Of a stretch of 64,000 nt of DNA, positions 38,342 through 47,435 are shown piece after piece (the first letter of the stretch is position 1; each line of letters opens with the position of its first letter). A program made the position numbers and the translations under genes. The stretch is from Methylobacterium sp. J-090 (lineage in GTDB: Bacteria; Pseudomonadota; Alphaproteobacteria; Rhizobiales; Beijerinckiaceae), in assembly GCF_022829345.1 (NCBI RefSeq), contig NZ_JAKSXV010000096.1, positions 186,001 through 250,000 on the forward strand, in the 5' to 3' direction. The notes under the pieces were generated by a model. The model was not told the DNA's origin. It saw only the letters and a list, made by a program, of their open reading frames with translations, and did not search any database.

Positions 38342-39064
38342 TCAGAACGGCCACAGGCGTGATCTCGCGCGGGCGCGCCGATCGACGCCGATGGTCAGGG
38401 TTGCGCGCAGACCCTCGTCTGTCCGCTCAATCGCGGCGACGCCGATCTGGCGTCGATCGTCGACCCGGGCGATGCCGTCCTGCCCGTTGGTGATCCGGCG
38501 CGCCGTATCGCGGCCGCCGTAGGCCGCATCCGTGCCGTAGACCTCGGCGCTCGTCGCGTCGGGAAAGTACATCTGCCCGGTGACGAGGCTGCGCGTGTCC
38601 ACGAACACCTTGAAATGCACGTGCGTCGCCCGGCCCGCATACCAGCCGGGATAGATCGTCCGGAATTCGGCCCAGCCCTCGCCGTCGCTGAACTGCGTAC
38701 CGCGCAGGAATGTCCGGGTCTTCGTCGAGACGCGGCGGGAATCACCCTGGCCGTCGTAGCCCGAGTAGAGCCCCTGGGCGTCGGCGTGCCAGACATCGAC
38801 GCGCACCTGGGACAGGGCTGTGCAGGGACCGGCCTCGATGACGCGCAGGCGTAAGGCGAGGGGCAGGCCCGCGCTGTCCTCGCGGATATCGGCACGCAGG
38901 AGGTGAGGATCGACGTAGAACGGCCCCTCGACGGTCTCCGGCATGAGGAGGCAGGCGCTACCCTCCGGCTCGGCGGCCATGGCGGCAGGCACGCGCAGGG
39001 CGGTGGCGGCGCCGGTCAGGCCGAGGAGGGCCGCGCGGCGGGAGAGGGCGGTGCGGAAGCTCAT
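38342..39064 (-). CDS. Exported intradiol dioxygenase-like protein
   Basis: 240 residues with an N-terminal export signal containing SRRAALLGLTGAA, which looks Tat-like. The core resembles the protocatechuate/catechol dioxygenase beta-sandwich: VRVDVWHADAQGLYSGYD, FRTIYPGWYAGRATHVHFKV with the Tyr and HxH iron ligands, and QMYFPD. Secreted relatives are common and mostly uncharacterised; ring cleavage of an aromatic diol is likely but unproven. Confidence 0.82.
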   Translation of the reverse strand: MSFRTALSRRAALLGLTGAATALRVPAAMAAEPEGSACLLMPETVEGPFYVDPHLLRADIREDSAGLPLALRLRVIEAGPCTALSQVRVDVWHADAQGLYSGYDGQGDSRRVSTKTRTFLRGTQFSDGEGWAEFRTIYPGWYAGRATHVHFKVFVDTRSLVTGQMYFPDATSAEVYGTDAAYGGRDTARRITNGQDGIARVDDRRQIGVAAIERTDEGLRATLTIGVDRRARARSRLWPF

Positions 39065-39222
39065 GGTCTCGTCTCGCGGTCGGCAACCGAGGCAACGGCG
39101 ATAGGGCGGTCGTGTATCCAGGATGTTGCCGCGATCGAGACCCGGGGGATCACCGCGACGATCCGCGTGCGCCGGCGCATTCCCCTGTTGCGAACGGCGG
39201 CCCCCCGCGTCTTGATGCGCCC

Positions 39223-40539
39223 ATGTCCGATCTCTTCGCCTCCGCCGGCCTGCAGAACGCCGCCCCGCGCCCCCTCGCCGATCGGCTTCGCCCGCAGACG
39301 CTCGCCGAGGTGGTGGGCCAGGAACACCTCACCGGGCCGGACGGGGCCCTGACCCGGCTGCTCGCCGGCAAATCCTTCGGCTCCCTGGTGTTCTGGGGGC
39401 CGCCCGGCACCGGGAAGACCACCGTGGCGCGCCTGCTGGCCCACGAGACCGATCTGCATTTCGAGCAGATCTCGGCGATCTTCTCCGGCATCGCCGACCT
39501 GAAGAAGGTGTTCGAGGCCGCCCGCCAGCGCCGGACCATGGGGCAGGGGACCCTGCTGTTCGTGGACGAGATCCACCGGTTCAACCGCTCGCAGCTCGAC
39601 GCTTTTCTGCCGGTGATGGAGGACGGCACCGTGACGCTGGTGGGCGCCACCACCGAGAACCCGTCCTTCGAGCTCAACGCCGCGCTCCTGTCGCGCGCCC
39701 GCGTCTTGCTGTTCCGGGCGCTGGACGACGCGGCCATCGCCAAGCTGATGGTGCGGGCCGAATGCCTGACCGGCCGCCCGCTGCCCCTCGACGAGGAGGC
39801 GCGCGGCGTCCTCGTCCGCATGGCGGACGGCGACGGGCGCGCTTCGCTGACCCTGGCGGAGGAAGTCTGGCGCTCGGCGAAATCCGGCGAACTCTTCGAT
39901 GCCGAAGACCTGCAGAAAATCATCCAGCGCCGGGCTCCGATCTACGACAAGTCCCAGGAGGGCCACTACAACCTCATCAGCGCCCTGCACAAGACCGTGC
40001 GCGGCTCCGATCCCGATGCGGCTCTCTACTACCTTTGCCGGATGCTCGACGGGGGCGAGGACCGCCTGTTCATCGCCCGCCGCCTCGTGCGCATGGCCGT
40101 AGAGGATATCGGACTCGCCGACCCCCAAGCCCTCGTGGTGGCCACCGCCGCCAAGGACGCGTTCGATTTCCTCGGCTCGCCGGAGGGCGAACTCGCGCTC
40201 GCACAGGTCACCGTCTATCTCGCCTGCGCGCCGAAATCGAACGCGGTCTACAACGCCTACAAGGCCGCGACGCGGGTGGCCAAGGAGCACGGCTCCCTGC
40301 CGCCGCCGCGCACGATCCTCAACGGGTCGACCAAGCTCATGCGCAAGATCGGCTACGGCGAGGGCTACCGCTACGATCACGACGAGCCGGATGCGTTCTC
40401 GGGCCAGGATTACTGGCCCGAGAAGCTCGGCCGTCAGCACTTCTACGAACCCACCGACCGGGGCATGGAGCAGCGCTACACCGACCGTCTCGCCCATTGG
40501 GAAGTCCTGCGCCGGCAGCGCCGGGAGGATGCAGGGTGA
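39223..40539 (+). CDS. rarA: Replication-associated recombination protein A (AAA+ ATPase)
   Basis: 438 residues of the RarA/MgsA family, related to clamp-loader ATPases and acting at stalled replication forks. The N-terminal RPLADRLRPQTLAEVVGQEHL is diagnostic. Walker A is GPPGTGKTT, Walker B LLFVDEIHRFN, sensor VGATTENPSFELNAALLSRARV, and the C-terminal domain has HYNLISALHKTVRGSDPDAALYYLCRM. The ATG at 39223 gives the family-typical start; 39112 would add unrelated sequence. Confidence 0.95.
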   Translation: MSDLFASAGLQNAAPRPLADRLRPQTLAEVVGQEHLTGPDGALTRLLAGKSFGSLVFWGPPGTGKTTVARLLAHETDLHFEQISAIFSGIADLKKVFEAARQRRTMGQGTLLFVDEIHRFNRSQLDAFLPVMEDGTVTLVGATTENPSFELNAALLSRARVLLFRALDDAAIAKLMVRAECLTGRPLPLDEEARGVLVRMADGDGRASLTLAEEVWRSAKSGELFDAEDLQKIIQRRAPIYDKSQEGHYNLISALHKTVRGSDPDAALYYLCRMLDGGEDRLFIARRLVRMAVEDIGLADPQALVVATAAKDAFDFLGSPEGELALAQVTVYLACAPKSNAVYNAYKAATRVAKEHGSLPPPRTILNGSTKLMRKIGYGEGYRYDHDEPDAFSGQDYWPEKLGRQHFYEPTDRGMEQRYTDRLAHWEVLRRQRREDAG

Positions 40540-40559
40540 GACCGGCCGCCCGACGGACA

Positions 40560-40574
40560 CCCCCTGCGAGGGGG
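40560..40574. terminator. Short hairpin between convergent rarA and the GGDEF/EAL gene
   Basis: CCCCC (40560-40564) and GGGGG (40570-40574) form a 5-bp stem 20 bp after the rarA stop and 11 bp before the end of the convergent gene. No T-run follows, so termination efficiency is doubtful. Confidence 0.35.
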
Positions 40575-40585
40575 CGATCGGCGGA

Positions 40586-42679
40586 TCAGGCGGCCACCGT
40601 CTTTTGAGACGCAGCACGGTTCAGCTCGGCGATGATCGGAGCGTCGCGGGCGGACGGCGCGGGGCTGCCGAGGAGGTAGCCCTGGACTTCGGTGCAGCCT
40701 TCGGCCTCGACGAGGTCGAGATGCGCCTGCGTCTCGACGTTCTCCGCCACCGTCGTCACACCGAGCCGCTTGCCGAGATCGGCCACGACGCCGACGATGG
40801 CCGCGCAATCCGCGCGCTGCACGGCATCCTGCACGAAGGACCCGTCGATCTTGATCTTGTCGAAGGGAAACGAGCGCAGGTGCGCCAGCGACGAGAACCC
40901 GGTCCCGAAATCGTCCAGCGCCACGCGCACCCCGAGGTCGCGGACACGCCGTAGATCGGCGAGGCAATCGAGTTCGTCGGCCAGGAGGGCGCTCTCGGTG
41001 ATCTCGATCTCCAGACGGCTCGGCTCGAGCCCGGCGCGGACCAGCGCCTGCAGGATGGTCGTCGCGAGCGTTCCCTTTCCAAGCTGCTTGGCGGAGACGT
41101 TGACGGCGACACGGGCGTCGTCGTCCCAGGACACGGCATCCTCGCAGGCGCGGTTGAGAACCCAGACACCGAGCTCATCGATCAGGCCGCTATCCTCGGC
41201 GACGCCGATGAATTCACCGGGCGAGATCCACCCTCGAATGTGGTGGTGCCAGCGGATCAGCCCCTCGCGGGCCGTGACGCGGCCGGTCGCGAGGTCGATG
41301 ATCGGCTGGTAGAACAGGAACAGGCTGTCCTTCTTACCGAGCGCTTCGCGCAGCTTGAGCTCGAGGCGCACGCGCTCGTGCAGCCGCGTCTCCAGTTCCG
41401 GCGTGAAGACCCGGAACGTCTTCTTGCCGGCGGCCTTGGCGGCATAGAGCGCCATGTCGGCGCGTGACAGCAGCAGCTCCGAGTCGACGCCGTGCTCCGG
41501 CGTCGCCGCGACTCCGATCGACGCACCGATCTCGAGGCGTCGATCGGCCTCGATCTGGTAGGGCGCCACGATTTCGCGGACCAGCGCTTCGGCAAGCTCG
41601 GTCGCCTCGACGATACCCGCATCCGTGATCAGGATGGCGAACTCGTCCCCGCCGAGGCGGGCGACCATGATGTTGGGATGGGCGCAGCGTGCCCGCAACC
41701 GATCCGCCACACGCGCGAGGAGCATGTCACCGACGAGGTGGCCGTTCGAATCGTTGACGAACTTGAAGCCGTCGAGATCGATGAACAGCAATCCGAGCCG
41801 TGGATCGGGCCGTGACAGGCAAGCCGTAAGGTGCTCCCGGAATGTGTTGCGGTTGGCGAGCGCCGTCAGCGTGTCGAAATGCGCGAGTTGCTGGATGCGC
41901 GCTTCGGCCGCCACCTGCTTGGTGATCACCGACCAGGTCAGCATCGGGCCGAGATAGACTCCGTCGGTTCCCGTGACGGCCGAGACCTGAAGGTCGAGGA
42001 CCTCGGCGCCGAGTTTGATCCGCGCATGGTGAGGAAGATTGGCCGGATCGGACAGGAGCCGACGCTGATGCTCCGGGTGGCGATGGAACACGTCGATGGA
42101 AGCGCCGAGGAGTTCGGACGGCTTGATGGGCAGGAGATCCTTGATCTCGCCGAGGGTCTGCTTAGAGGTCTCGTTGAGATAGGTGATATTGAAGGTGACC
42201 GGATCGACGGTCATCACCGCCACGGGCATGTCGTCGATCATGCGCAGCAGGCGATACTCCTCCTGCTCCTTGGCCACCTCGGCGGTGGCGATCGCCCAGA
42301 CCAGGAGGGCGCGGCTGACCCGCCCGGTCGAATCGGGCAGGGGATGGATGTGCAAATCGAGCCATTCCTTGCCAAAGCAGATACGAGCCTTGTGCGGCAG
42401 CCGAGCGGCATCGGACAGCAGGGTGCGCTGATGCAGCGGCTCCTTGTGAAAGACGTCGATGGACGTACCGACGATGTTGGCCGGGTCGAAACCGAGCGTC
42501 TCTTGGATCGATTGCAGCAGACCGATCGAATACGGATTGGCATAGTCGATCACGAACGTATCGAGGTTGCAGGTCATGGCCCCGACGGGAAGCGCATTGA
42601 ACATGCGCTCGAAGGAAAGCTGCTCGAGCGGTCGGACGGAACCGGACGGGGCCTTCCTCAGCGACGGACAACCCGACAT
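40586..42679 (-). CDS. Cyclic-di-GMP enzyme: tandem PAS-like sensors, GGDEF and EAL
   Basis: 697 residues. Two duplicated N-terminal sensor modules share a motif (TSIDVFHKEPLHQRTLLSD at about 72-90; ASIDVFHRHPEHQRRLLSD at about 193-211). Next comes a GGDEF domain with intact GGDEF at 343-347 and no RxxD inhibitory site. In the EAL domain the name motif reads EGL (472-474), but the other catalytic positions remain (VNVSA, EITES, DDFGTGFSS, KIKID, AENVE, QGYLLG). It may both make and degrade c-di-GMP. No membrane helix, so it is cytosolic. Confidence 0.9.
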   Translation of the reverse strand: MSGCPSLRKAPSGSVRPLEQLSFERMFNALPVGAMTCNLDTFVIDYANPYSIGLLQSIQETLGFDPANIVGTSIDVFHKEPLHQRTLLSDAARLPHKARICFGKEWLDLHIHPLPDSTGRVSRALLVWAIATAEVAKEQEEYRLLRMIDDMPVAVMTVDPVTFNITYLNETSKQTLGEIKDLLPIKPSELLGASIDVFHRHPEHQRRLLSDPANLPHHARIKLGAEVLDLQVSAVTGTDGVYLGPMLTWSVITKQVAAEARIQQLAHFDTLTALANRNTFREHLTACLSRPDPRLGLLFIDLDGFKFVNDSNGHLVGDMLLARVADRLRARCAHPNIMVARLGGDEFAILITDAGIVEATELAEALVREIVAPYQIEADRRLEIGASIGVAATPEHGVDSELLLSRADMALYAAKAAGKKTFRVFTPELETRLHERVRLELKLREALGKKDSLFLFYQPIIDLATGRVTAREGLIRWHHHIRGWISPGEFIGVAEDSGLIDELGVWVLNRACEDAVSWDDDARVAVNVSAKQLGKGTLATTILQALVRAGLEPSRLEIEITESALLADELDCLADLRRVRDLGVRVALDDFGTGFSSLAHLRSFPFDKIKIDGSFVQDAVQRADCAAIVGVVADLGKRLGVTTVAENVETQAHLDLVEAEGCTEVQGYLLGSPAPSARDAPIIAELNRAASQKTVAA

Positions 42680-43292
42680 CGGCTTTCACCCTATCCAGAA
42701 GCGTGCCCCCGATGACTGCGCATCCGTGGCATCGGCGTCTATCGCCCCGTAACGCGAGCGACCCCGTCCGGAGGGACGCTCGTGCGAACTGGCGACTTGG
42801 GCCAAGATCTAAAATCAAAAATTTAAATTTTTGTAAAATCTTCGTCATTCGATAAATACCCACCCAATTTATACTTTGATTTCGACCTATAATATTGATT
42901 TATATTGACAAATATTTTAATGACTAGATAAGTCGAAGTACGGTCAGTGCTGGGAATGCCTGTGCGCAGCGCAAATCATCATCGATCGGCCCGCGGTAAA
43001 TAGTTTCGCTGTTACTTCCAGAGATAAGATGACGGCATCGCCGTTTTGGCGAACATCTGACGCGTCATTCCCTTTCTTCCAGCGAGGACGGGCGGCGGTT
43101 CATCGGTTCTCGTGATCGAACCATGCTCCACCCGCGACAGGACGGGCGACGATGGAGCGGTTGACGATCGCTGCGCCGGGCCGTCATGCCCCGATGGAGC
43201 ACGGCCGCACCGCACAAAAGCCGTGGACCTCGGAGAAGCGAGCCTGTAGGTGAGCCGGCCCTCTCATCGCGCGCTGATGCCGGAGACCCAAC
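42680..43292. other. 610-bp divergent intergenic region with AT-rich island
   Basis: Between the divergent GGDEF/EAL and YegD-like genes. Positions about 42808-42940 are strongly AT-rich against a genome near two-thirds GC, with a perfect AAATTTAAATTT-type palindrome near 42817-42833 and a TTGACA at 42905-42910. The remaining part is GC-rich and shows no supported gene. The island could be a promoter or silencing region, or a remnant of transferred DNA. Confidence 0.6.
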
Positions 43293-44540
43293 ATGGCGGC
43301 CTGCGGCCTCGATTTCGGCACCTCGAACACCACCCTCGGCCTCGTCACCGGGCGTGCCCCCGCCCTGGTGCCCCTGGAGGGCCGCCACCTCACGATACCG
43401 AGCGCGATCTTCTTCCCCCCGGGGCAGGCCGCCTTCGTCGGCCGCGCCGCAATGACGGAATACGTCGAGGGCACGCCGGGCCGGCTCATGCGCAGCCTGA
43501 AATCCGTCCTCGGCTCCTCGCTTCTCGAGGAAACCACGCCGGTCGGGCGCGAGCGCATCAAATTCCGTGACGTGATCGGCCGCTACCTCGCCGCCGTGAA
43601 GGCGCGGGCGGAGACCGAATCCAGGCGCTCCCTCGACACGGTCGTTCACGGTCGCCCGGTCCACTTCGTCGACGGCGACCCGGAGGGCGATGCCCGCGCC
43701 GAGGGCGCCCTGCGCGAGATCGCGAACAGCATCGGGTTCCGGCACGTCTCCTTCCAGTTCGAGCCCATCGCGGCGGCCCTCGACTACGAGCAGCAGGTGA
43801 GGGCGGAGGAGATCGCCCTCATCGCCGATATCGGTGGCGGCACCTCGGACTTCTCCATCGTGCGCCTGTCGCCCGAGCGCCACGCCAAGACGGAGCGGGC
43901 GGACGACATCCTGGCCAATGACGGCGTGCGCATCGGCGGCACCGACTTCGACCGGCGCCTCAGCCTCGGCACGGTGATGCCGCTGCTCGGCCTCGGCAGC
44001 CCGATGAATCGCGGCGACATCAACGTGCCCAACGCCTACTTCCACGACCTCGCCACGTGGTCGAGCATCAACCGGCTCTACAACGCCCGGACCCTGCGGG
44101 AGATCGAGGAGGTCCGCCGCGACGCCCGCCGGCCCGAACTCATCGACCGGCTCCACACGGTGGTCGAGGCCGAGCGCGGGCATTCCCTCGCCATGGAGGT
44201 CGAGGGTGCCAAGATCGCCACCTCGGATGCGGGGCGCGGCAGCATCGATCTCGACTGGGTCGAGCGCGGGCTCTCGGCCGACATCGACCGGAGCGGCCTC
44301 GTCACCCACACGGACGAACTCGCCCGGCGCATCGCCGAGCGCATCGGCCGCTGCCTCGCCCAGGCCGGTCTCACCGCCGACCGGATCGACGCCCTGTTCC
44401 TCACCGGCGGCTCCACCGGCCTGCCGCATGTCCGCGCCGCCTTGACGGCCACTGTTCCCAACGCGCGGATCGTCGACGGCGACACCTTCGGCTCCGTCGG
44501 CACGGGCCTGACCATCGAGGCGGCCCGACGCGCGGCCTGA
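43293..44540 (+). CDS. YegD-like Hsp70 family protein
   Basis: 415 residues with only the actin/Hsp70 ATPase fold: GLDFGTSNTTLGLV (phosphate 1), ALIADIGGGTSDFSIVRL (phosphate 2) and ALFLTGGSTGLPHVRAAL (adenosine). It lacks the DnaK substrate-binding and lid domains, which fits YegD, an Hsp70 homologue of unknown clients. It is separate from the dnaK-dnaJ locus and lies beside a large AT-rich upstream region. Confidence 0.88.
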   Translation: MAACGLDFGTSNTTLGLVTGRAPALVPLEGRHLTIPSAIFFPPGQAAFVGRAAMTEYVEGTPGRLMRSLKSVLGSSLLEETTPVGRERIKFRDVIGRYLAAVKARAETESRRSLDTVVHGRPVHFVDGDPEGDARAEGALREIANSIGFRHVSFQFEPIAAALDYEQQVRAEEIALIADIGGGTSDFSIVRLSPERHAKTERADDILANDGVRIGGTDFDRRLSLGTVMPLLGLGSPMNRGDINVPNAYFHDLATWSSINRLYNARTLREIEEVRRDARRPELIDRLHTVVEAERGHSLAMEVEGAKIATSDAGRGSIDLDWVERGLSADIDRSGLVTHTDELARRIAERIGRCLAQAGLTADRIDALFLTGGSTGLPHVRAALTATVPNARIVDGDTFGSVGTGLTIEAARRAA

Positions 44541-44612
44541 TTGCCTGTTGGCGAAGGGAGCCGTGCACGACCTGCGCTATGCCCCGGCGGGTGCGGGTGG
44601 TACGAGCGGATC

Positions 44613-46058
44613 ATGACCACACGACCACCTTCACGCGGCGGCGCCGGACGCAAGGGCTCCGGTGCCGGGGCGAGCAAGCGCCCTGGGCGCGGCCCCGGCC
44701 CAGCCGGCAAAAGTCCGTTCGGGGCGAAGAGTCCGTTCGGGGCCAAGCGACCGTTCCGCAACGCCAAGGACCCGGAGCGGGAGCGCACGGGGCCGCGCAC
44801 CAGCGCCCTCGACGCGGCCCAGCGGGCGGCGTCCATGCGCGGCGAGGCCGACAAGCGGGCGCCCTGGCGCCCCGGCGACGCGCCGGACGCCGAGGCCGAA
44901 CATCGGGATCAGCAGGACCTTCCGAGCCGCATCCGCAGCCCCCGGCCCGAGACGCCCGAGGACGCGCCGCGTCGCGCCCGCGCGCCTCGCCCGGAGGCGA
45001 CTGCGCCCGTGGAAGGCCCGACCCGGCGCGAGCAGCGCGCGGCCGCCTCCGCCACCCTGGCGTCCGGCGTCCAGACCCTCGTCGTCGAGGAGGACGAGGC
45101 CGAGATGCGCATCGACCGCTTCCTGACGACGCGGTTCCCGCAGCTGCCTTTCACCCGCGTCCAGAGCATCGTCCGCAAGGGCGAGCTGCGCGTCGACGGC
45201 AAGCGCGCCAAGCCCAACGACCGGCTGCTCCCCGGCATGAGCGTGCGGGTGCCGCCGCTCAAGCTCGACGCCGTCGGCGAGCGCCCGCGCAGCGCCCAGC
45301 GCGACGCCACCGATGCGGACTTCATCCGCTCGCTGATCCTCTACGAGGACGCCGAGATGATGGTGTTGAACAAGCCCTTCGGCCTCGCGGTGCAGGGGGG
45401 CTCCGGCACCGTCCGGCACGTCGACGGGTTGCTCGAGTCGCTGGCCGGTCCCGATGGACAGAAACCGCGCCTCGTCCACCGCCTCGACAAGGACACGGCC
45501 GGCTGCCTCATCGTCGCCAAGACCCGGCTCGCCGCGGCCACCCTGGCAAAGAGCTTCCGCTCGCGCTCGGCCCGCAAGGTGTACTGGGCCCTCACCGCCG
45601 GGGTGCCCCGGGTGCCGCAGGGCCGGATCTCCACCTACCTCGCCAAGGAGGAGCCCACCGACGCGGACGCCCGCATGCGGGTGGCCCAGCACGGCGACGA
45701 TGGCGCCGCGCACGCGCTCACCTACTACGCCATGGTGGACAACGCCGCCCAGAAACTGTCCTGGCTGTCGCTCAAGCCGGTGACCGGCCGCACGCACCAG
45801 TTGCGCGCGCACGCCGCCCATATCGGCCACCCCATCGTGGGTGATCCGAAGTATTTCAGCATCGAGAACTGGGAGTTGCCAGGCGGCATCCAGAACCGCC
45901 TGCACCTGCTCGCGCGCCGGATCGTGATCCCGCATCCGCGCACGGGCAAGCCCGTGGACGTGACGGCGCCCCTGCCGCCGCACATGGCCCAGAGCTGGAA
46001 TTTGCTGGGGTTCGACGCGTCGCGCTACGATCCCATCGTCGAGGCCCCCGAAGCCTGA
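44613..46058 (+). CDS. RluC/RluD-type pseudouridine synthase with long N-terminal extension
   Basis: 481 residues. The first 155 are Arg/Pro/Gly-rich, low complexity and probably disordered, with repeated SPFGAK units (about 34-44). They are followed by an S4 RNA-binding domain (RIDRFLTTRFPQLPFTRVQSIVRKGELRVDG) and the RluA-family catalytic domain with D292 in HRLDKDTAG. Domain order fits RluC (23S rRNA) or RluD; I favour RluC-type. The extension may add nonspecific RNA binding. ATG 44613 is the best start. Confidence 0.88.
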   Translation: MTTRPPSRGGAGRKGSGAGASKRPGRGPGPAGKSPFGAKSPFGAKRPFRNAKDPERERTGPRTSALDAAQRAASMRGEADKRAPWRPGDAPDAEAEHRDQQDLPSRIRSPRPETPEDAPRRARAPRPEATAPVEGPTRREQRAAASATLASGVQTLVVEEDEAEMRIDRFLTTRFPQLPFTRVQSIVRKGELRVDGKRAKPNDRLLPGMSVRVPPLKLDAVGERPRSAQRDATDADFIRSLILYEDAEMMVLNKPFGLAVQGGSGTVRHVDGLLESLAGPDGQKPRLVHRLDKDTAGCLIVAKTRLAAATLAKSFRSRSARKVYWALTAGVPRVPQGRISTYLAKEEPTDADARMRVAQHGDDGAAHALTYYAMVDNAAQKLSWLSLKPVTGRTHQLRAHAAHIGHPIVGDPKYFSIENWELPGGIQNRLHLLARRIVIPHPRTGKPVDVTAPLPPHMAQSWNLLGFDASRYDPIVEAPEA

Positions 46059-46236
46059 AATGATCCGGCGCGGGTGAGCGGACAAAGCGACGGTGCCGCA
46101 CCCGGCGACCTTGGCAATCCGGCGGCATGCCTTATCCTTCCGTACAACCTTGAGGGCTCGCCGCGTCTCGGCGGGACCGTAATCGCGCCAAGCTGCCTTG
46201 CGAGCCCTCTCGCATGGCGTCTCGAAGGTCACGCTC

Positions 46237-46695
46237 ATGAACCCCGCGACTGCCGCCTGTAGCGCGCTCCTGGCCCTGTCCGCCCTGACGTTCGCGCCCG
46301 GTTCCCTGGCGCAGACGGCACCGCCGCCGCCGCAGGCGCGGCCGGCACAGCCGACACCGTCTCCCGCGACGCAGCGCCAGACGAATCCCGGCCAGACGAA
46401 TCCCGGCCAAGGGAGTCAGAACCAAGGGAATCCGAACCAAGCGACGACGCCACAGCCGGCTCCCGCGCCACGTCAGGCCAATCCCGGTCCGTCCGCGCCG
46501 ACGCAGGTGGCACCCGCACCCGGCGGCCGTGGCGCCGGCGCCGGGCGGCGACCCCGTTCATCCTACGCGAGCTGCAACCGGCAGGCCCATGCCCGCGGCC
46601 TGCGCGGCGGGGCGCGGCGCCGCTTCCTCATCCGGTGTAAGCTCGGCTACGAGCGCCCGCGTCAGCCGCAGGTCGCGCCGGCGCGCCAGCCGTGA
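46237..46695 (+). CDS. Exported Pro/Gln/Asn-rich protein with PsiF-like tail
   Basis: 152 residues: signal peptide (cleavage near SLAQ, about residue 25), then a low-complexity region with Pro, Gln and Asn repeats (TNPGQ units, NQGNPNQ). A short cysteine-bracketed end (SYASCNRQAHARGLRGGARRRFLIRCKLGYE) resembles a PsiF repeat. PsiF proteins are phosphate-starvation-associated and uncharacterised. The ATG at 46237 precedes the signal peptide. The next gene starts 14 bp after its stop. Confidence 0.65.
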   Translation: MNPATAACSALLALSALTFAPGSLAQTAPPPPQARPAQPTPSPATQRQTNPGQTNPGQGSQNQGNPNQATTPQPAPAPRQANPGPSAPTQVAPAPGGRGAGAGRRPRSSYASCNRQAHARGLRGGARRRFLIRCKLGYERPRQPQVAPARQP

Positions 46696-46708
46696 CGGGC
46701 GCGCGCCC

Positions 46709-47380
46709 GTGACGCTCATCGTCTTCGACGTCGATGGCACCCTCATCGACAGCCAGCACCTCATCGTGGCGGCGCAGGGACTCGCCTTCGCCGAGCACGG
46801 CCTCGCGGCACCGAGCCGGGCCGAGTCCCTGTCCGTGGTCGGCCTGTCCCTGCCGCAGGCGTTCCGGCGCCTCGTCGGCGATGACGGTCCGGTGGAGGGC
46901 CTGTCGGAGAGCTACCGGCGCGCCTTCAACACCTTACGCCTCGATCCGAACTACGAGGAGCCGCTGTTTCCCGGCATGGAGGCCTTGCTCCAGCGGCTGC
47001 ACGCGCGCGACGACATCCGCCTTGGCATCGCCACCGGAAAGGCCCGGCGCGGGGTGGACCGGCTCATCGAGACCCATGGCTGGCAGGGTTGGTTCGCCAC
47101 CACCCAATCGGCCGACGATGCGCCGTCGAAGCCCGACCCGACCATGCTGCGCCAGGCCATGGTGGAGGCCGATGCCACGCCCGAGACCACGGTGATGATC
47201 GGCGACACCACCTACGACATGGAGATGGCGGTGAGCGCCGGCGCCGTCGCCATCGGAGTCGGCTGGGGCTACCATCCGGCCGGCGCCCTGTTCGGAGCCG
47301 GCGCCGCCACGGTGGTGGAGACGGCCACCGCCCTGGCGGAGCTGTTTCCCGGCAATGGCCCCGTGATCTCCCAATCCTGA
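46709..47380 (+). CDS. HAD-superfamily phosphatase (Gph-like)
   Basis: 223 residues, HAD class IA. Motif I is FDVDGTLIDSQ, motif II IATGK, motif III KPDPTML and motif IV IGDTTYDMEMA; the helical cap lies between motifs I and II. It resembles phosphoglycolate phosphatase, but the substrate cannot be fixed from sequence. The start is GTG 46709, as the motif follows seven codons later; the longer frame from 46529 lies inside the previous gene. Confidence 0.85.
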   Translation: MTLIVFDVDGTLIDSQHLIVAAQGLAFAEHGLAAPSRAESLSVVGLSLPQAFRRLVGDDGPVEGLSESYRRAFNTLRLDPNYEEPLFPGMEALLQRLHARDDIRLGIATGKARRGVDRLIETHGWQGWFATTQSADDAPSKPDPTMLRQAMVEADATPETTVMIGDTTYDMEMAVSAGAVAIGVGWGYHPAGALFGAGAATVVETATALAELFPGNGPVISQS

Positions 47381-47435
47381 TCGGGGACGGCGGATGGTCT
47401 CGCAGGCACCGCGCCGATGGGCTATTGCGGCAATC

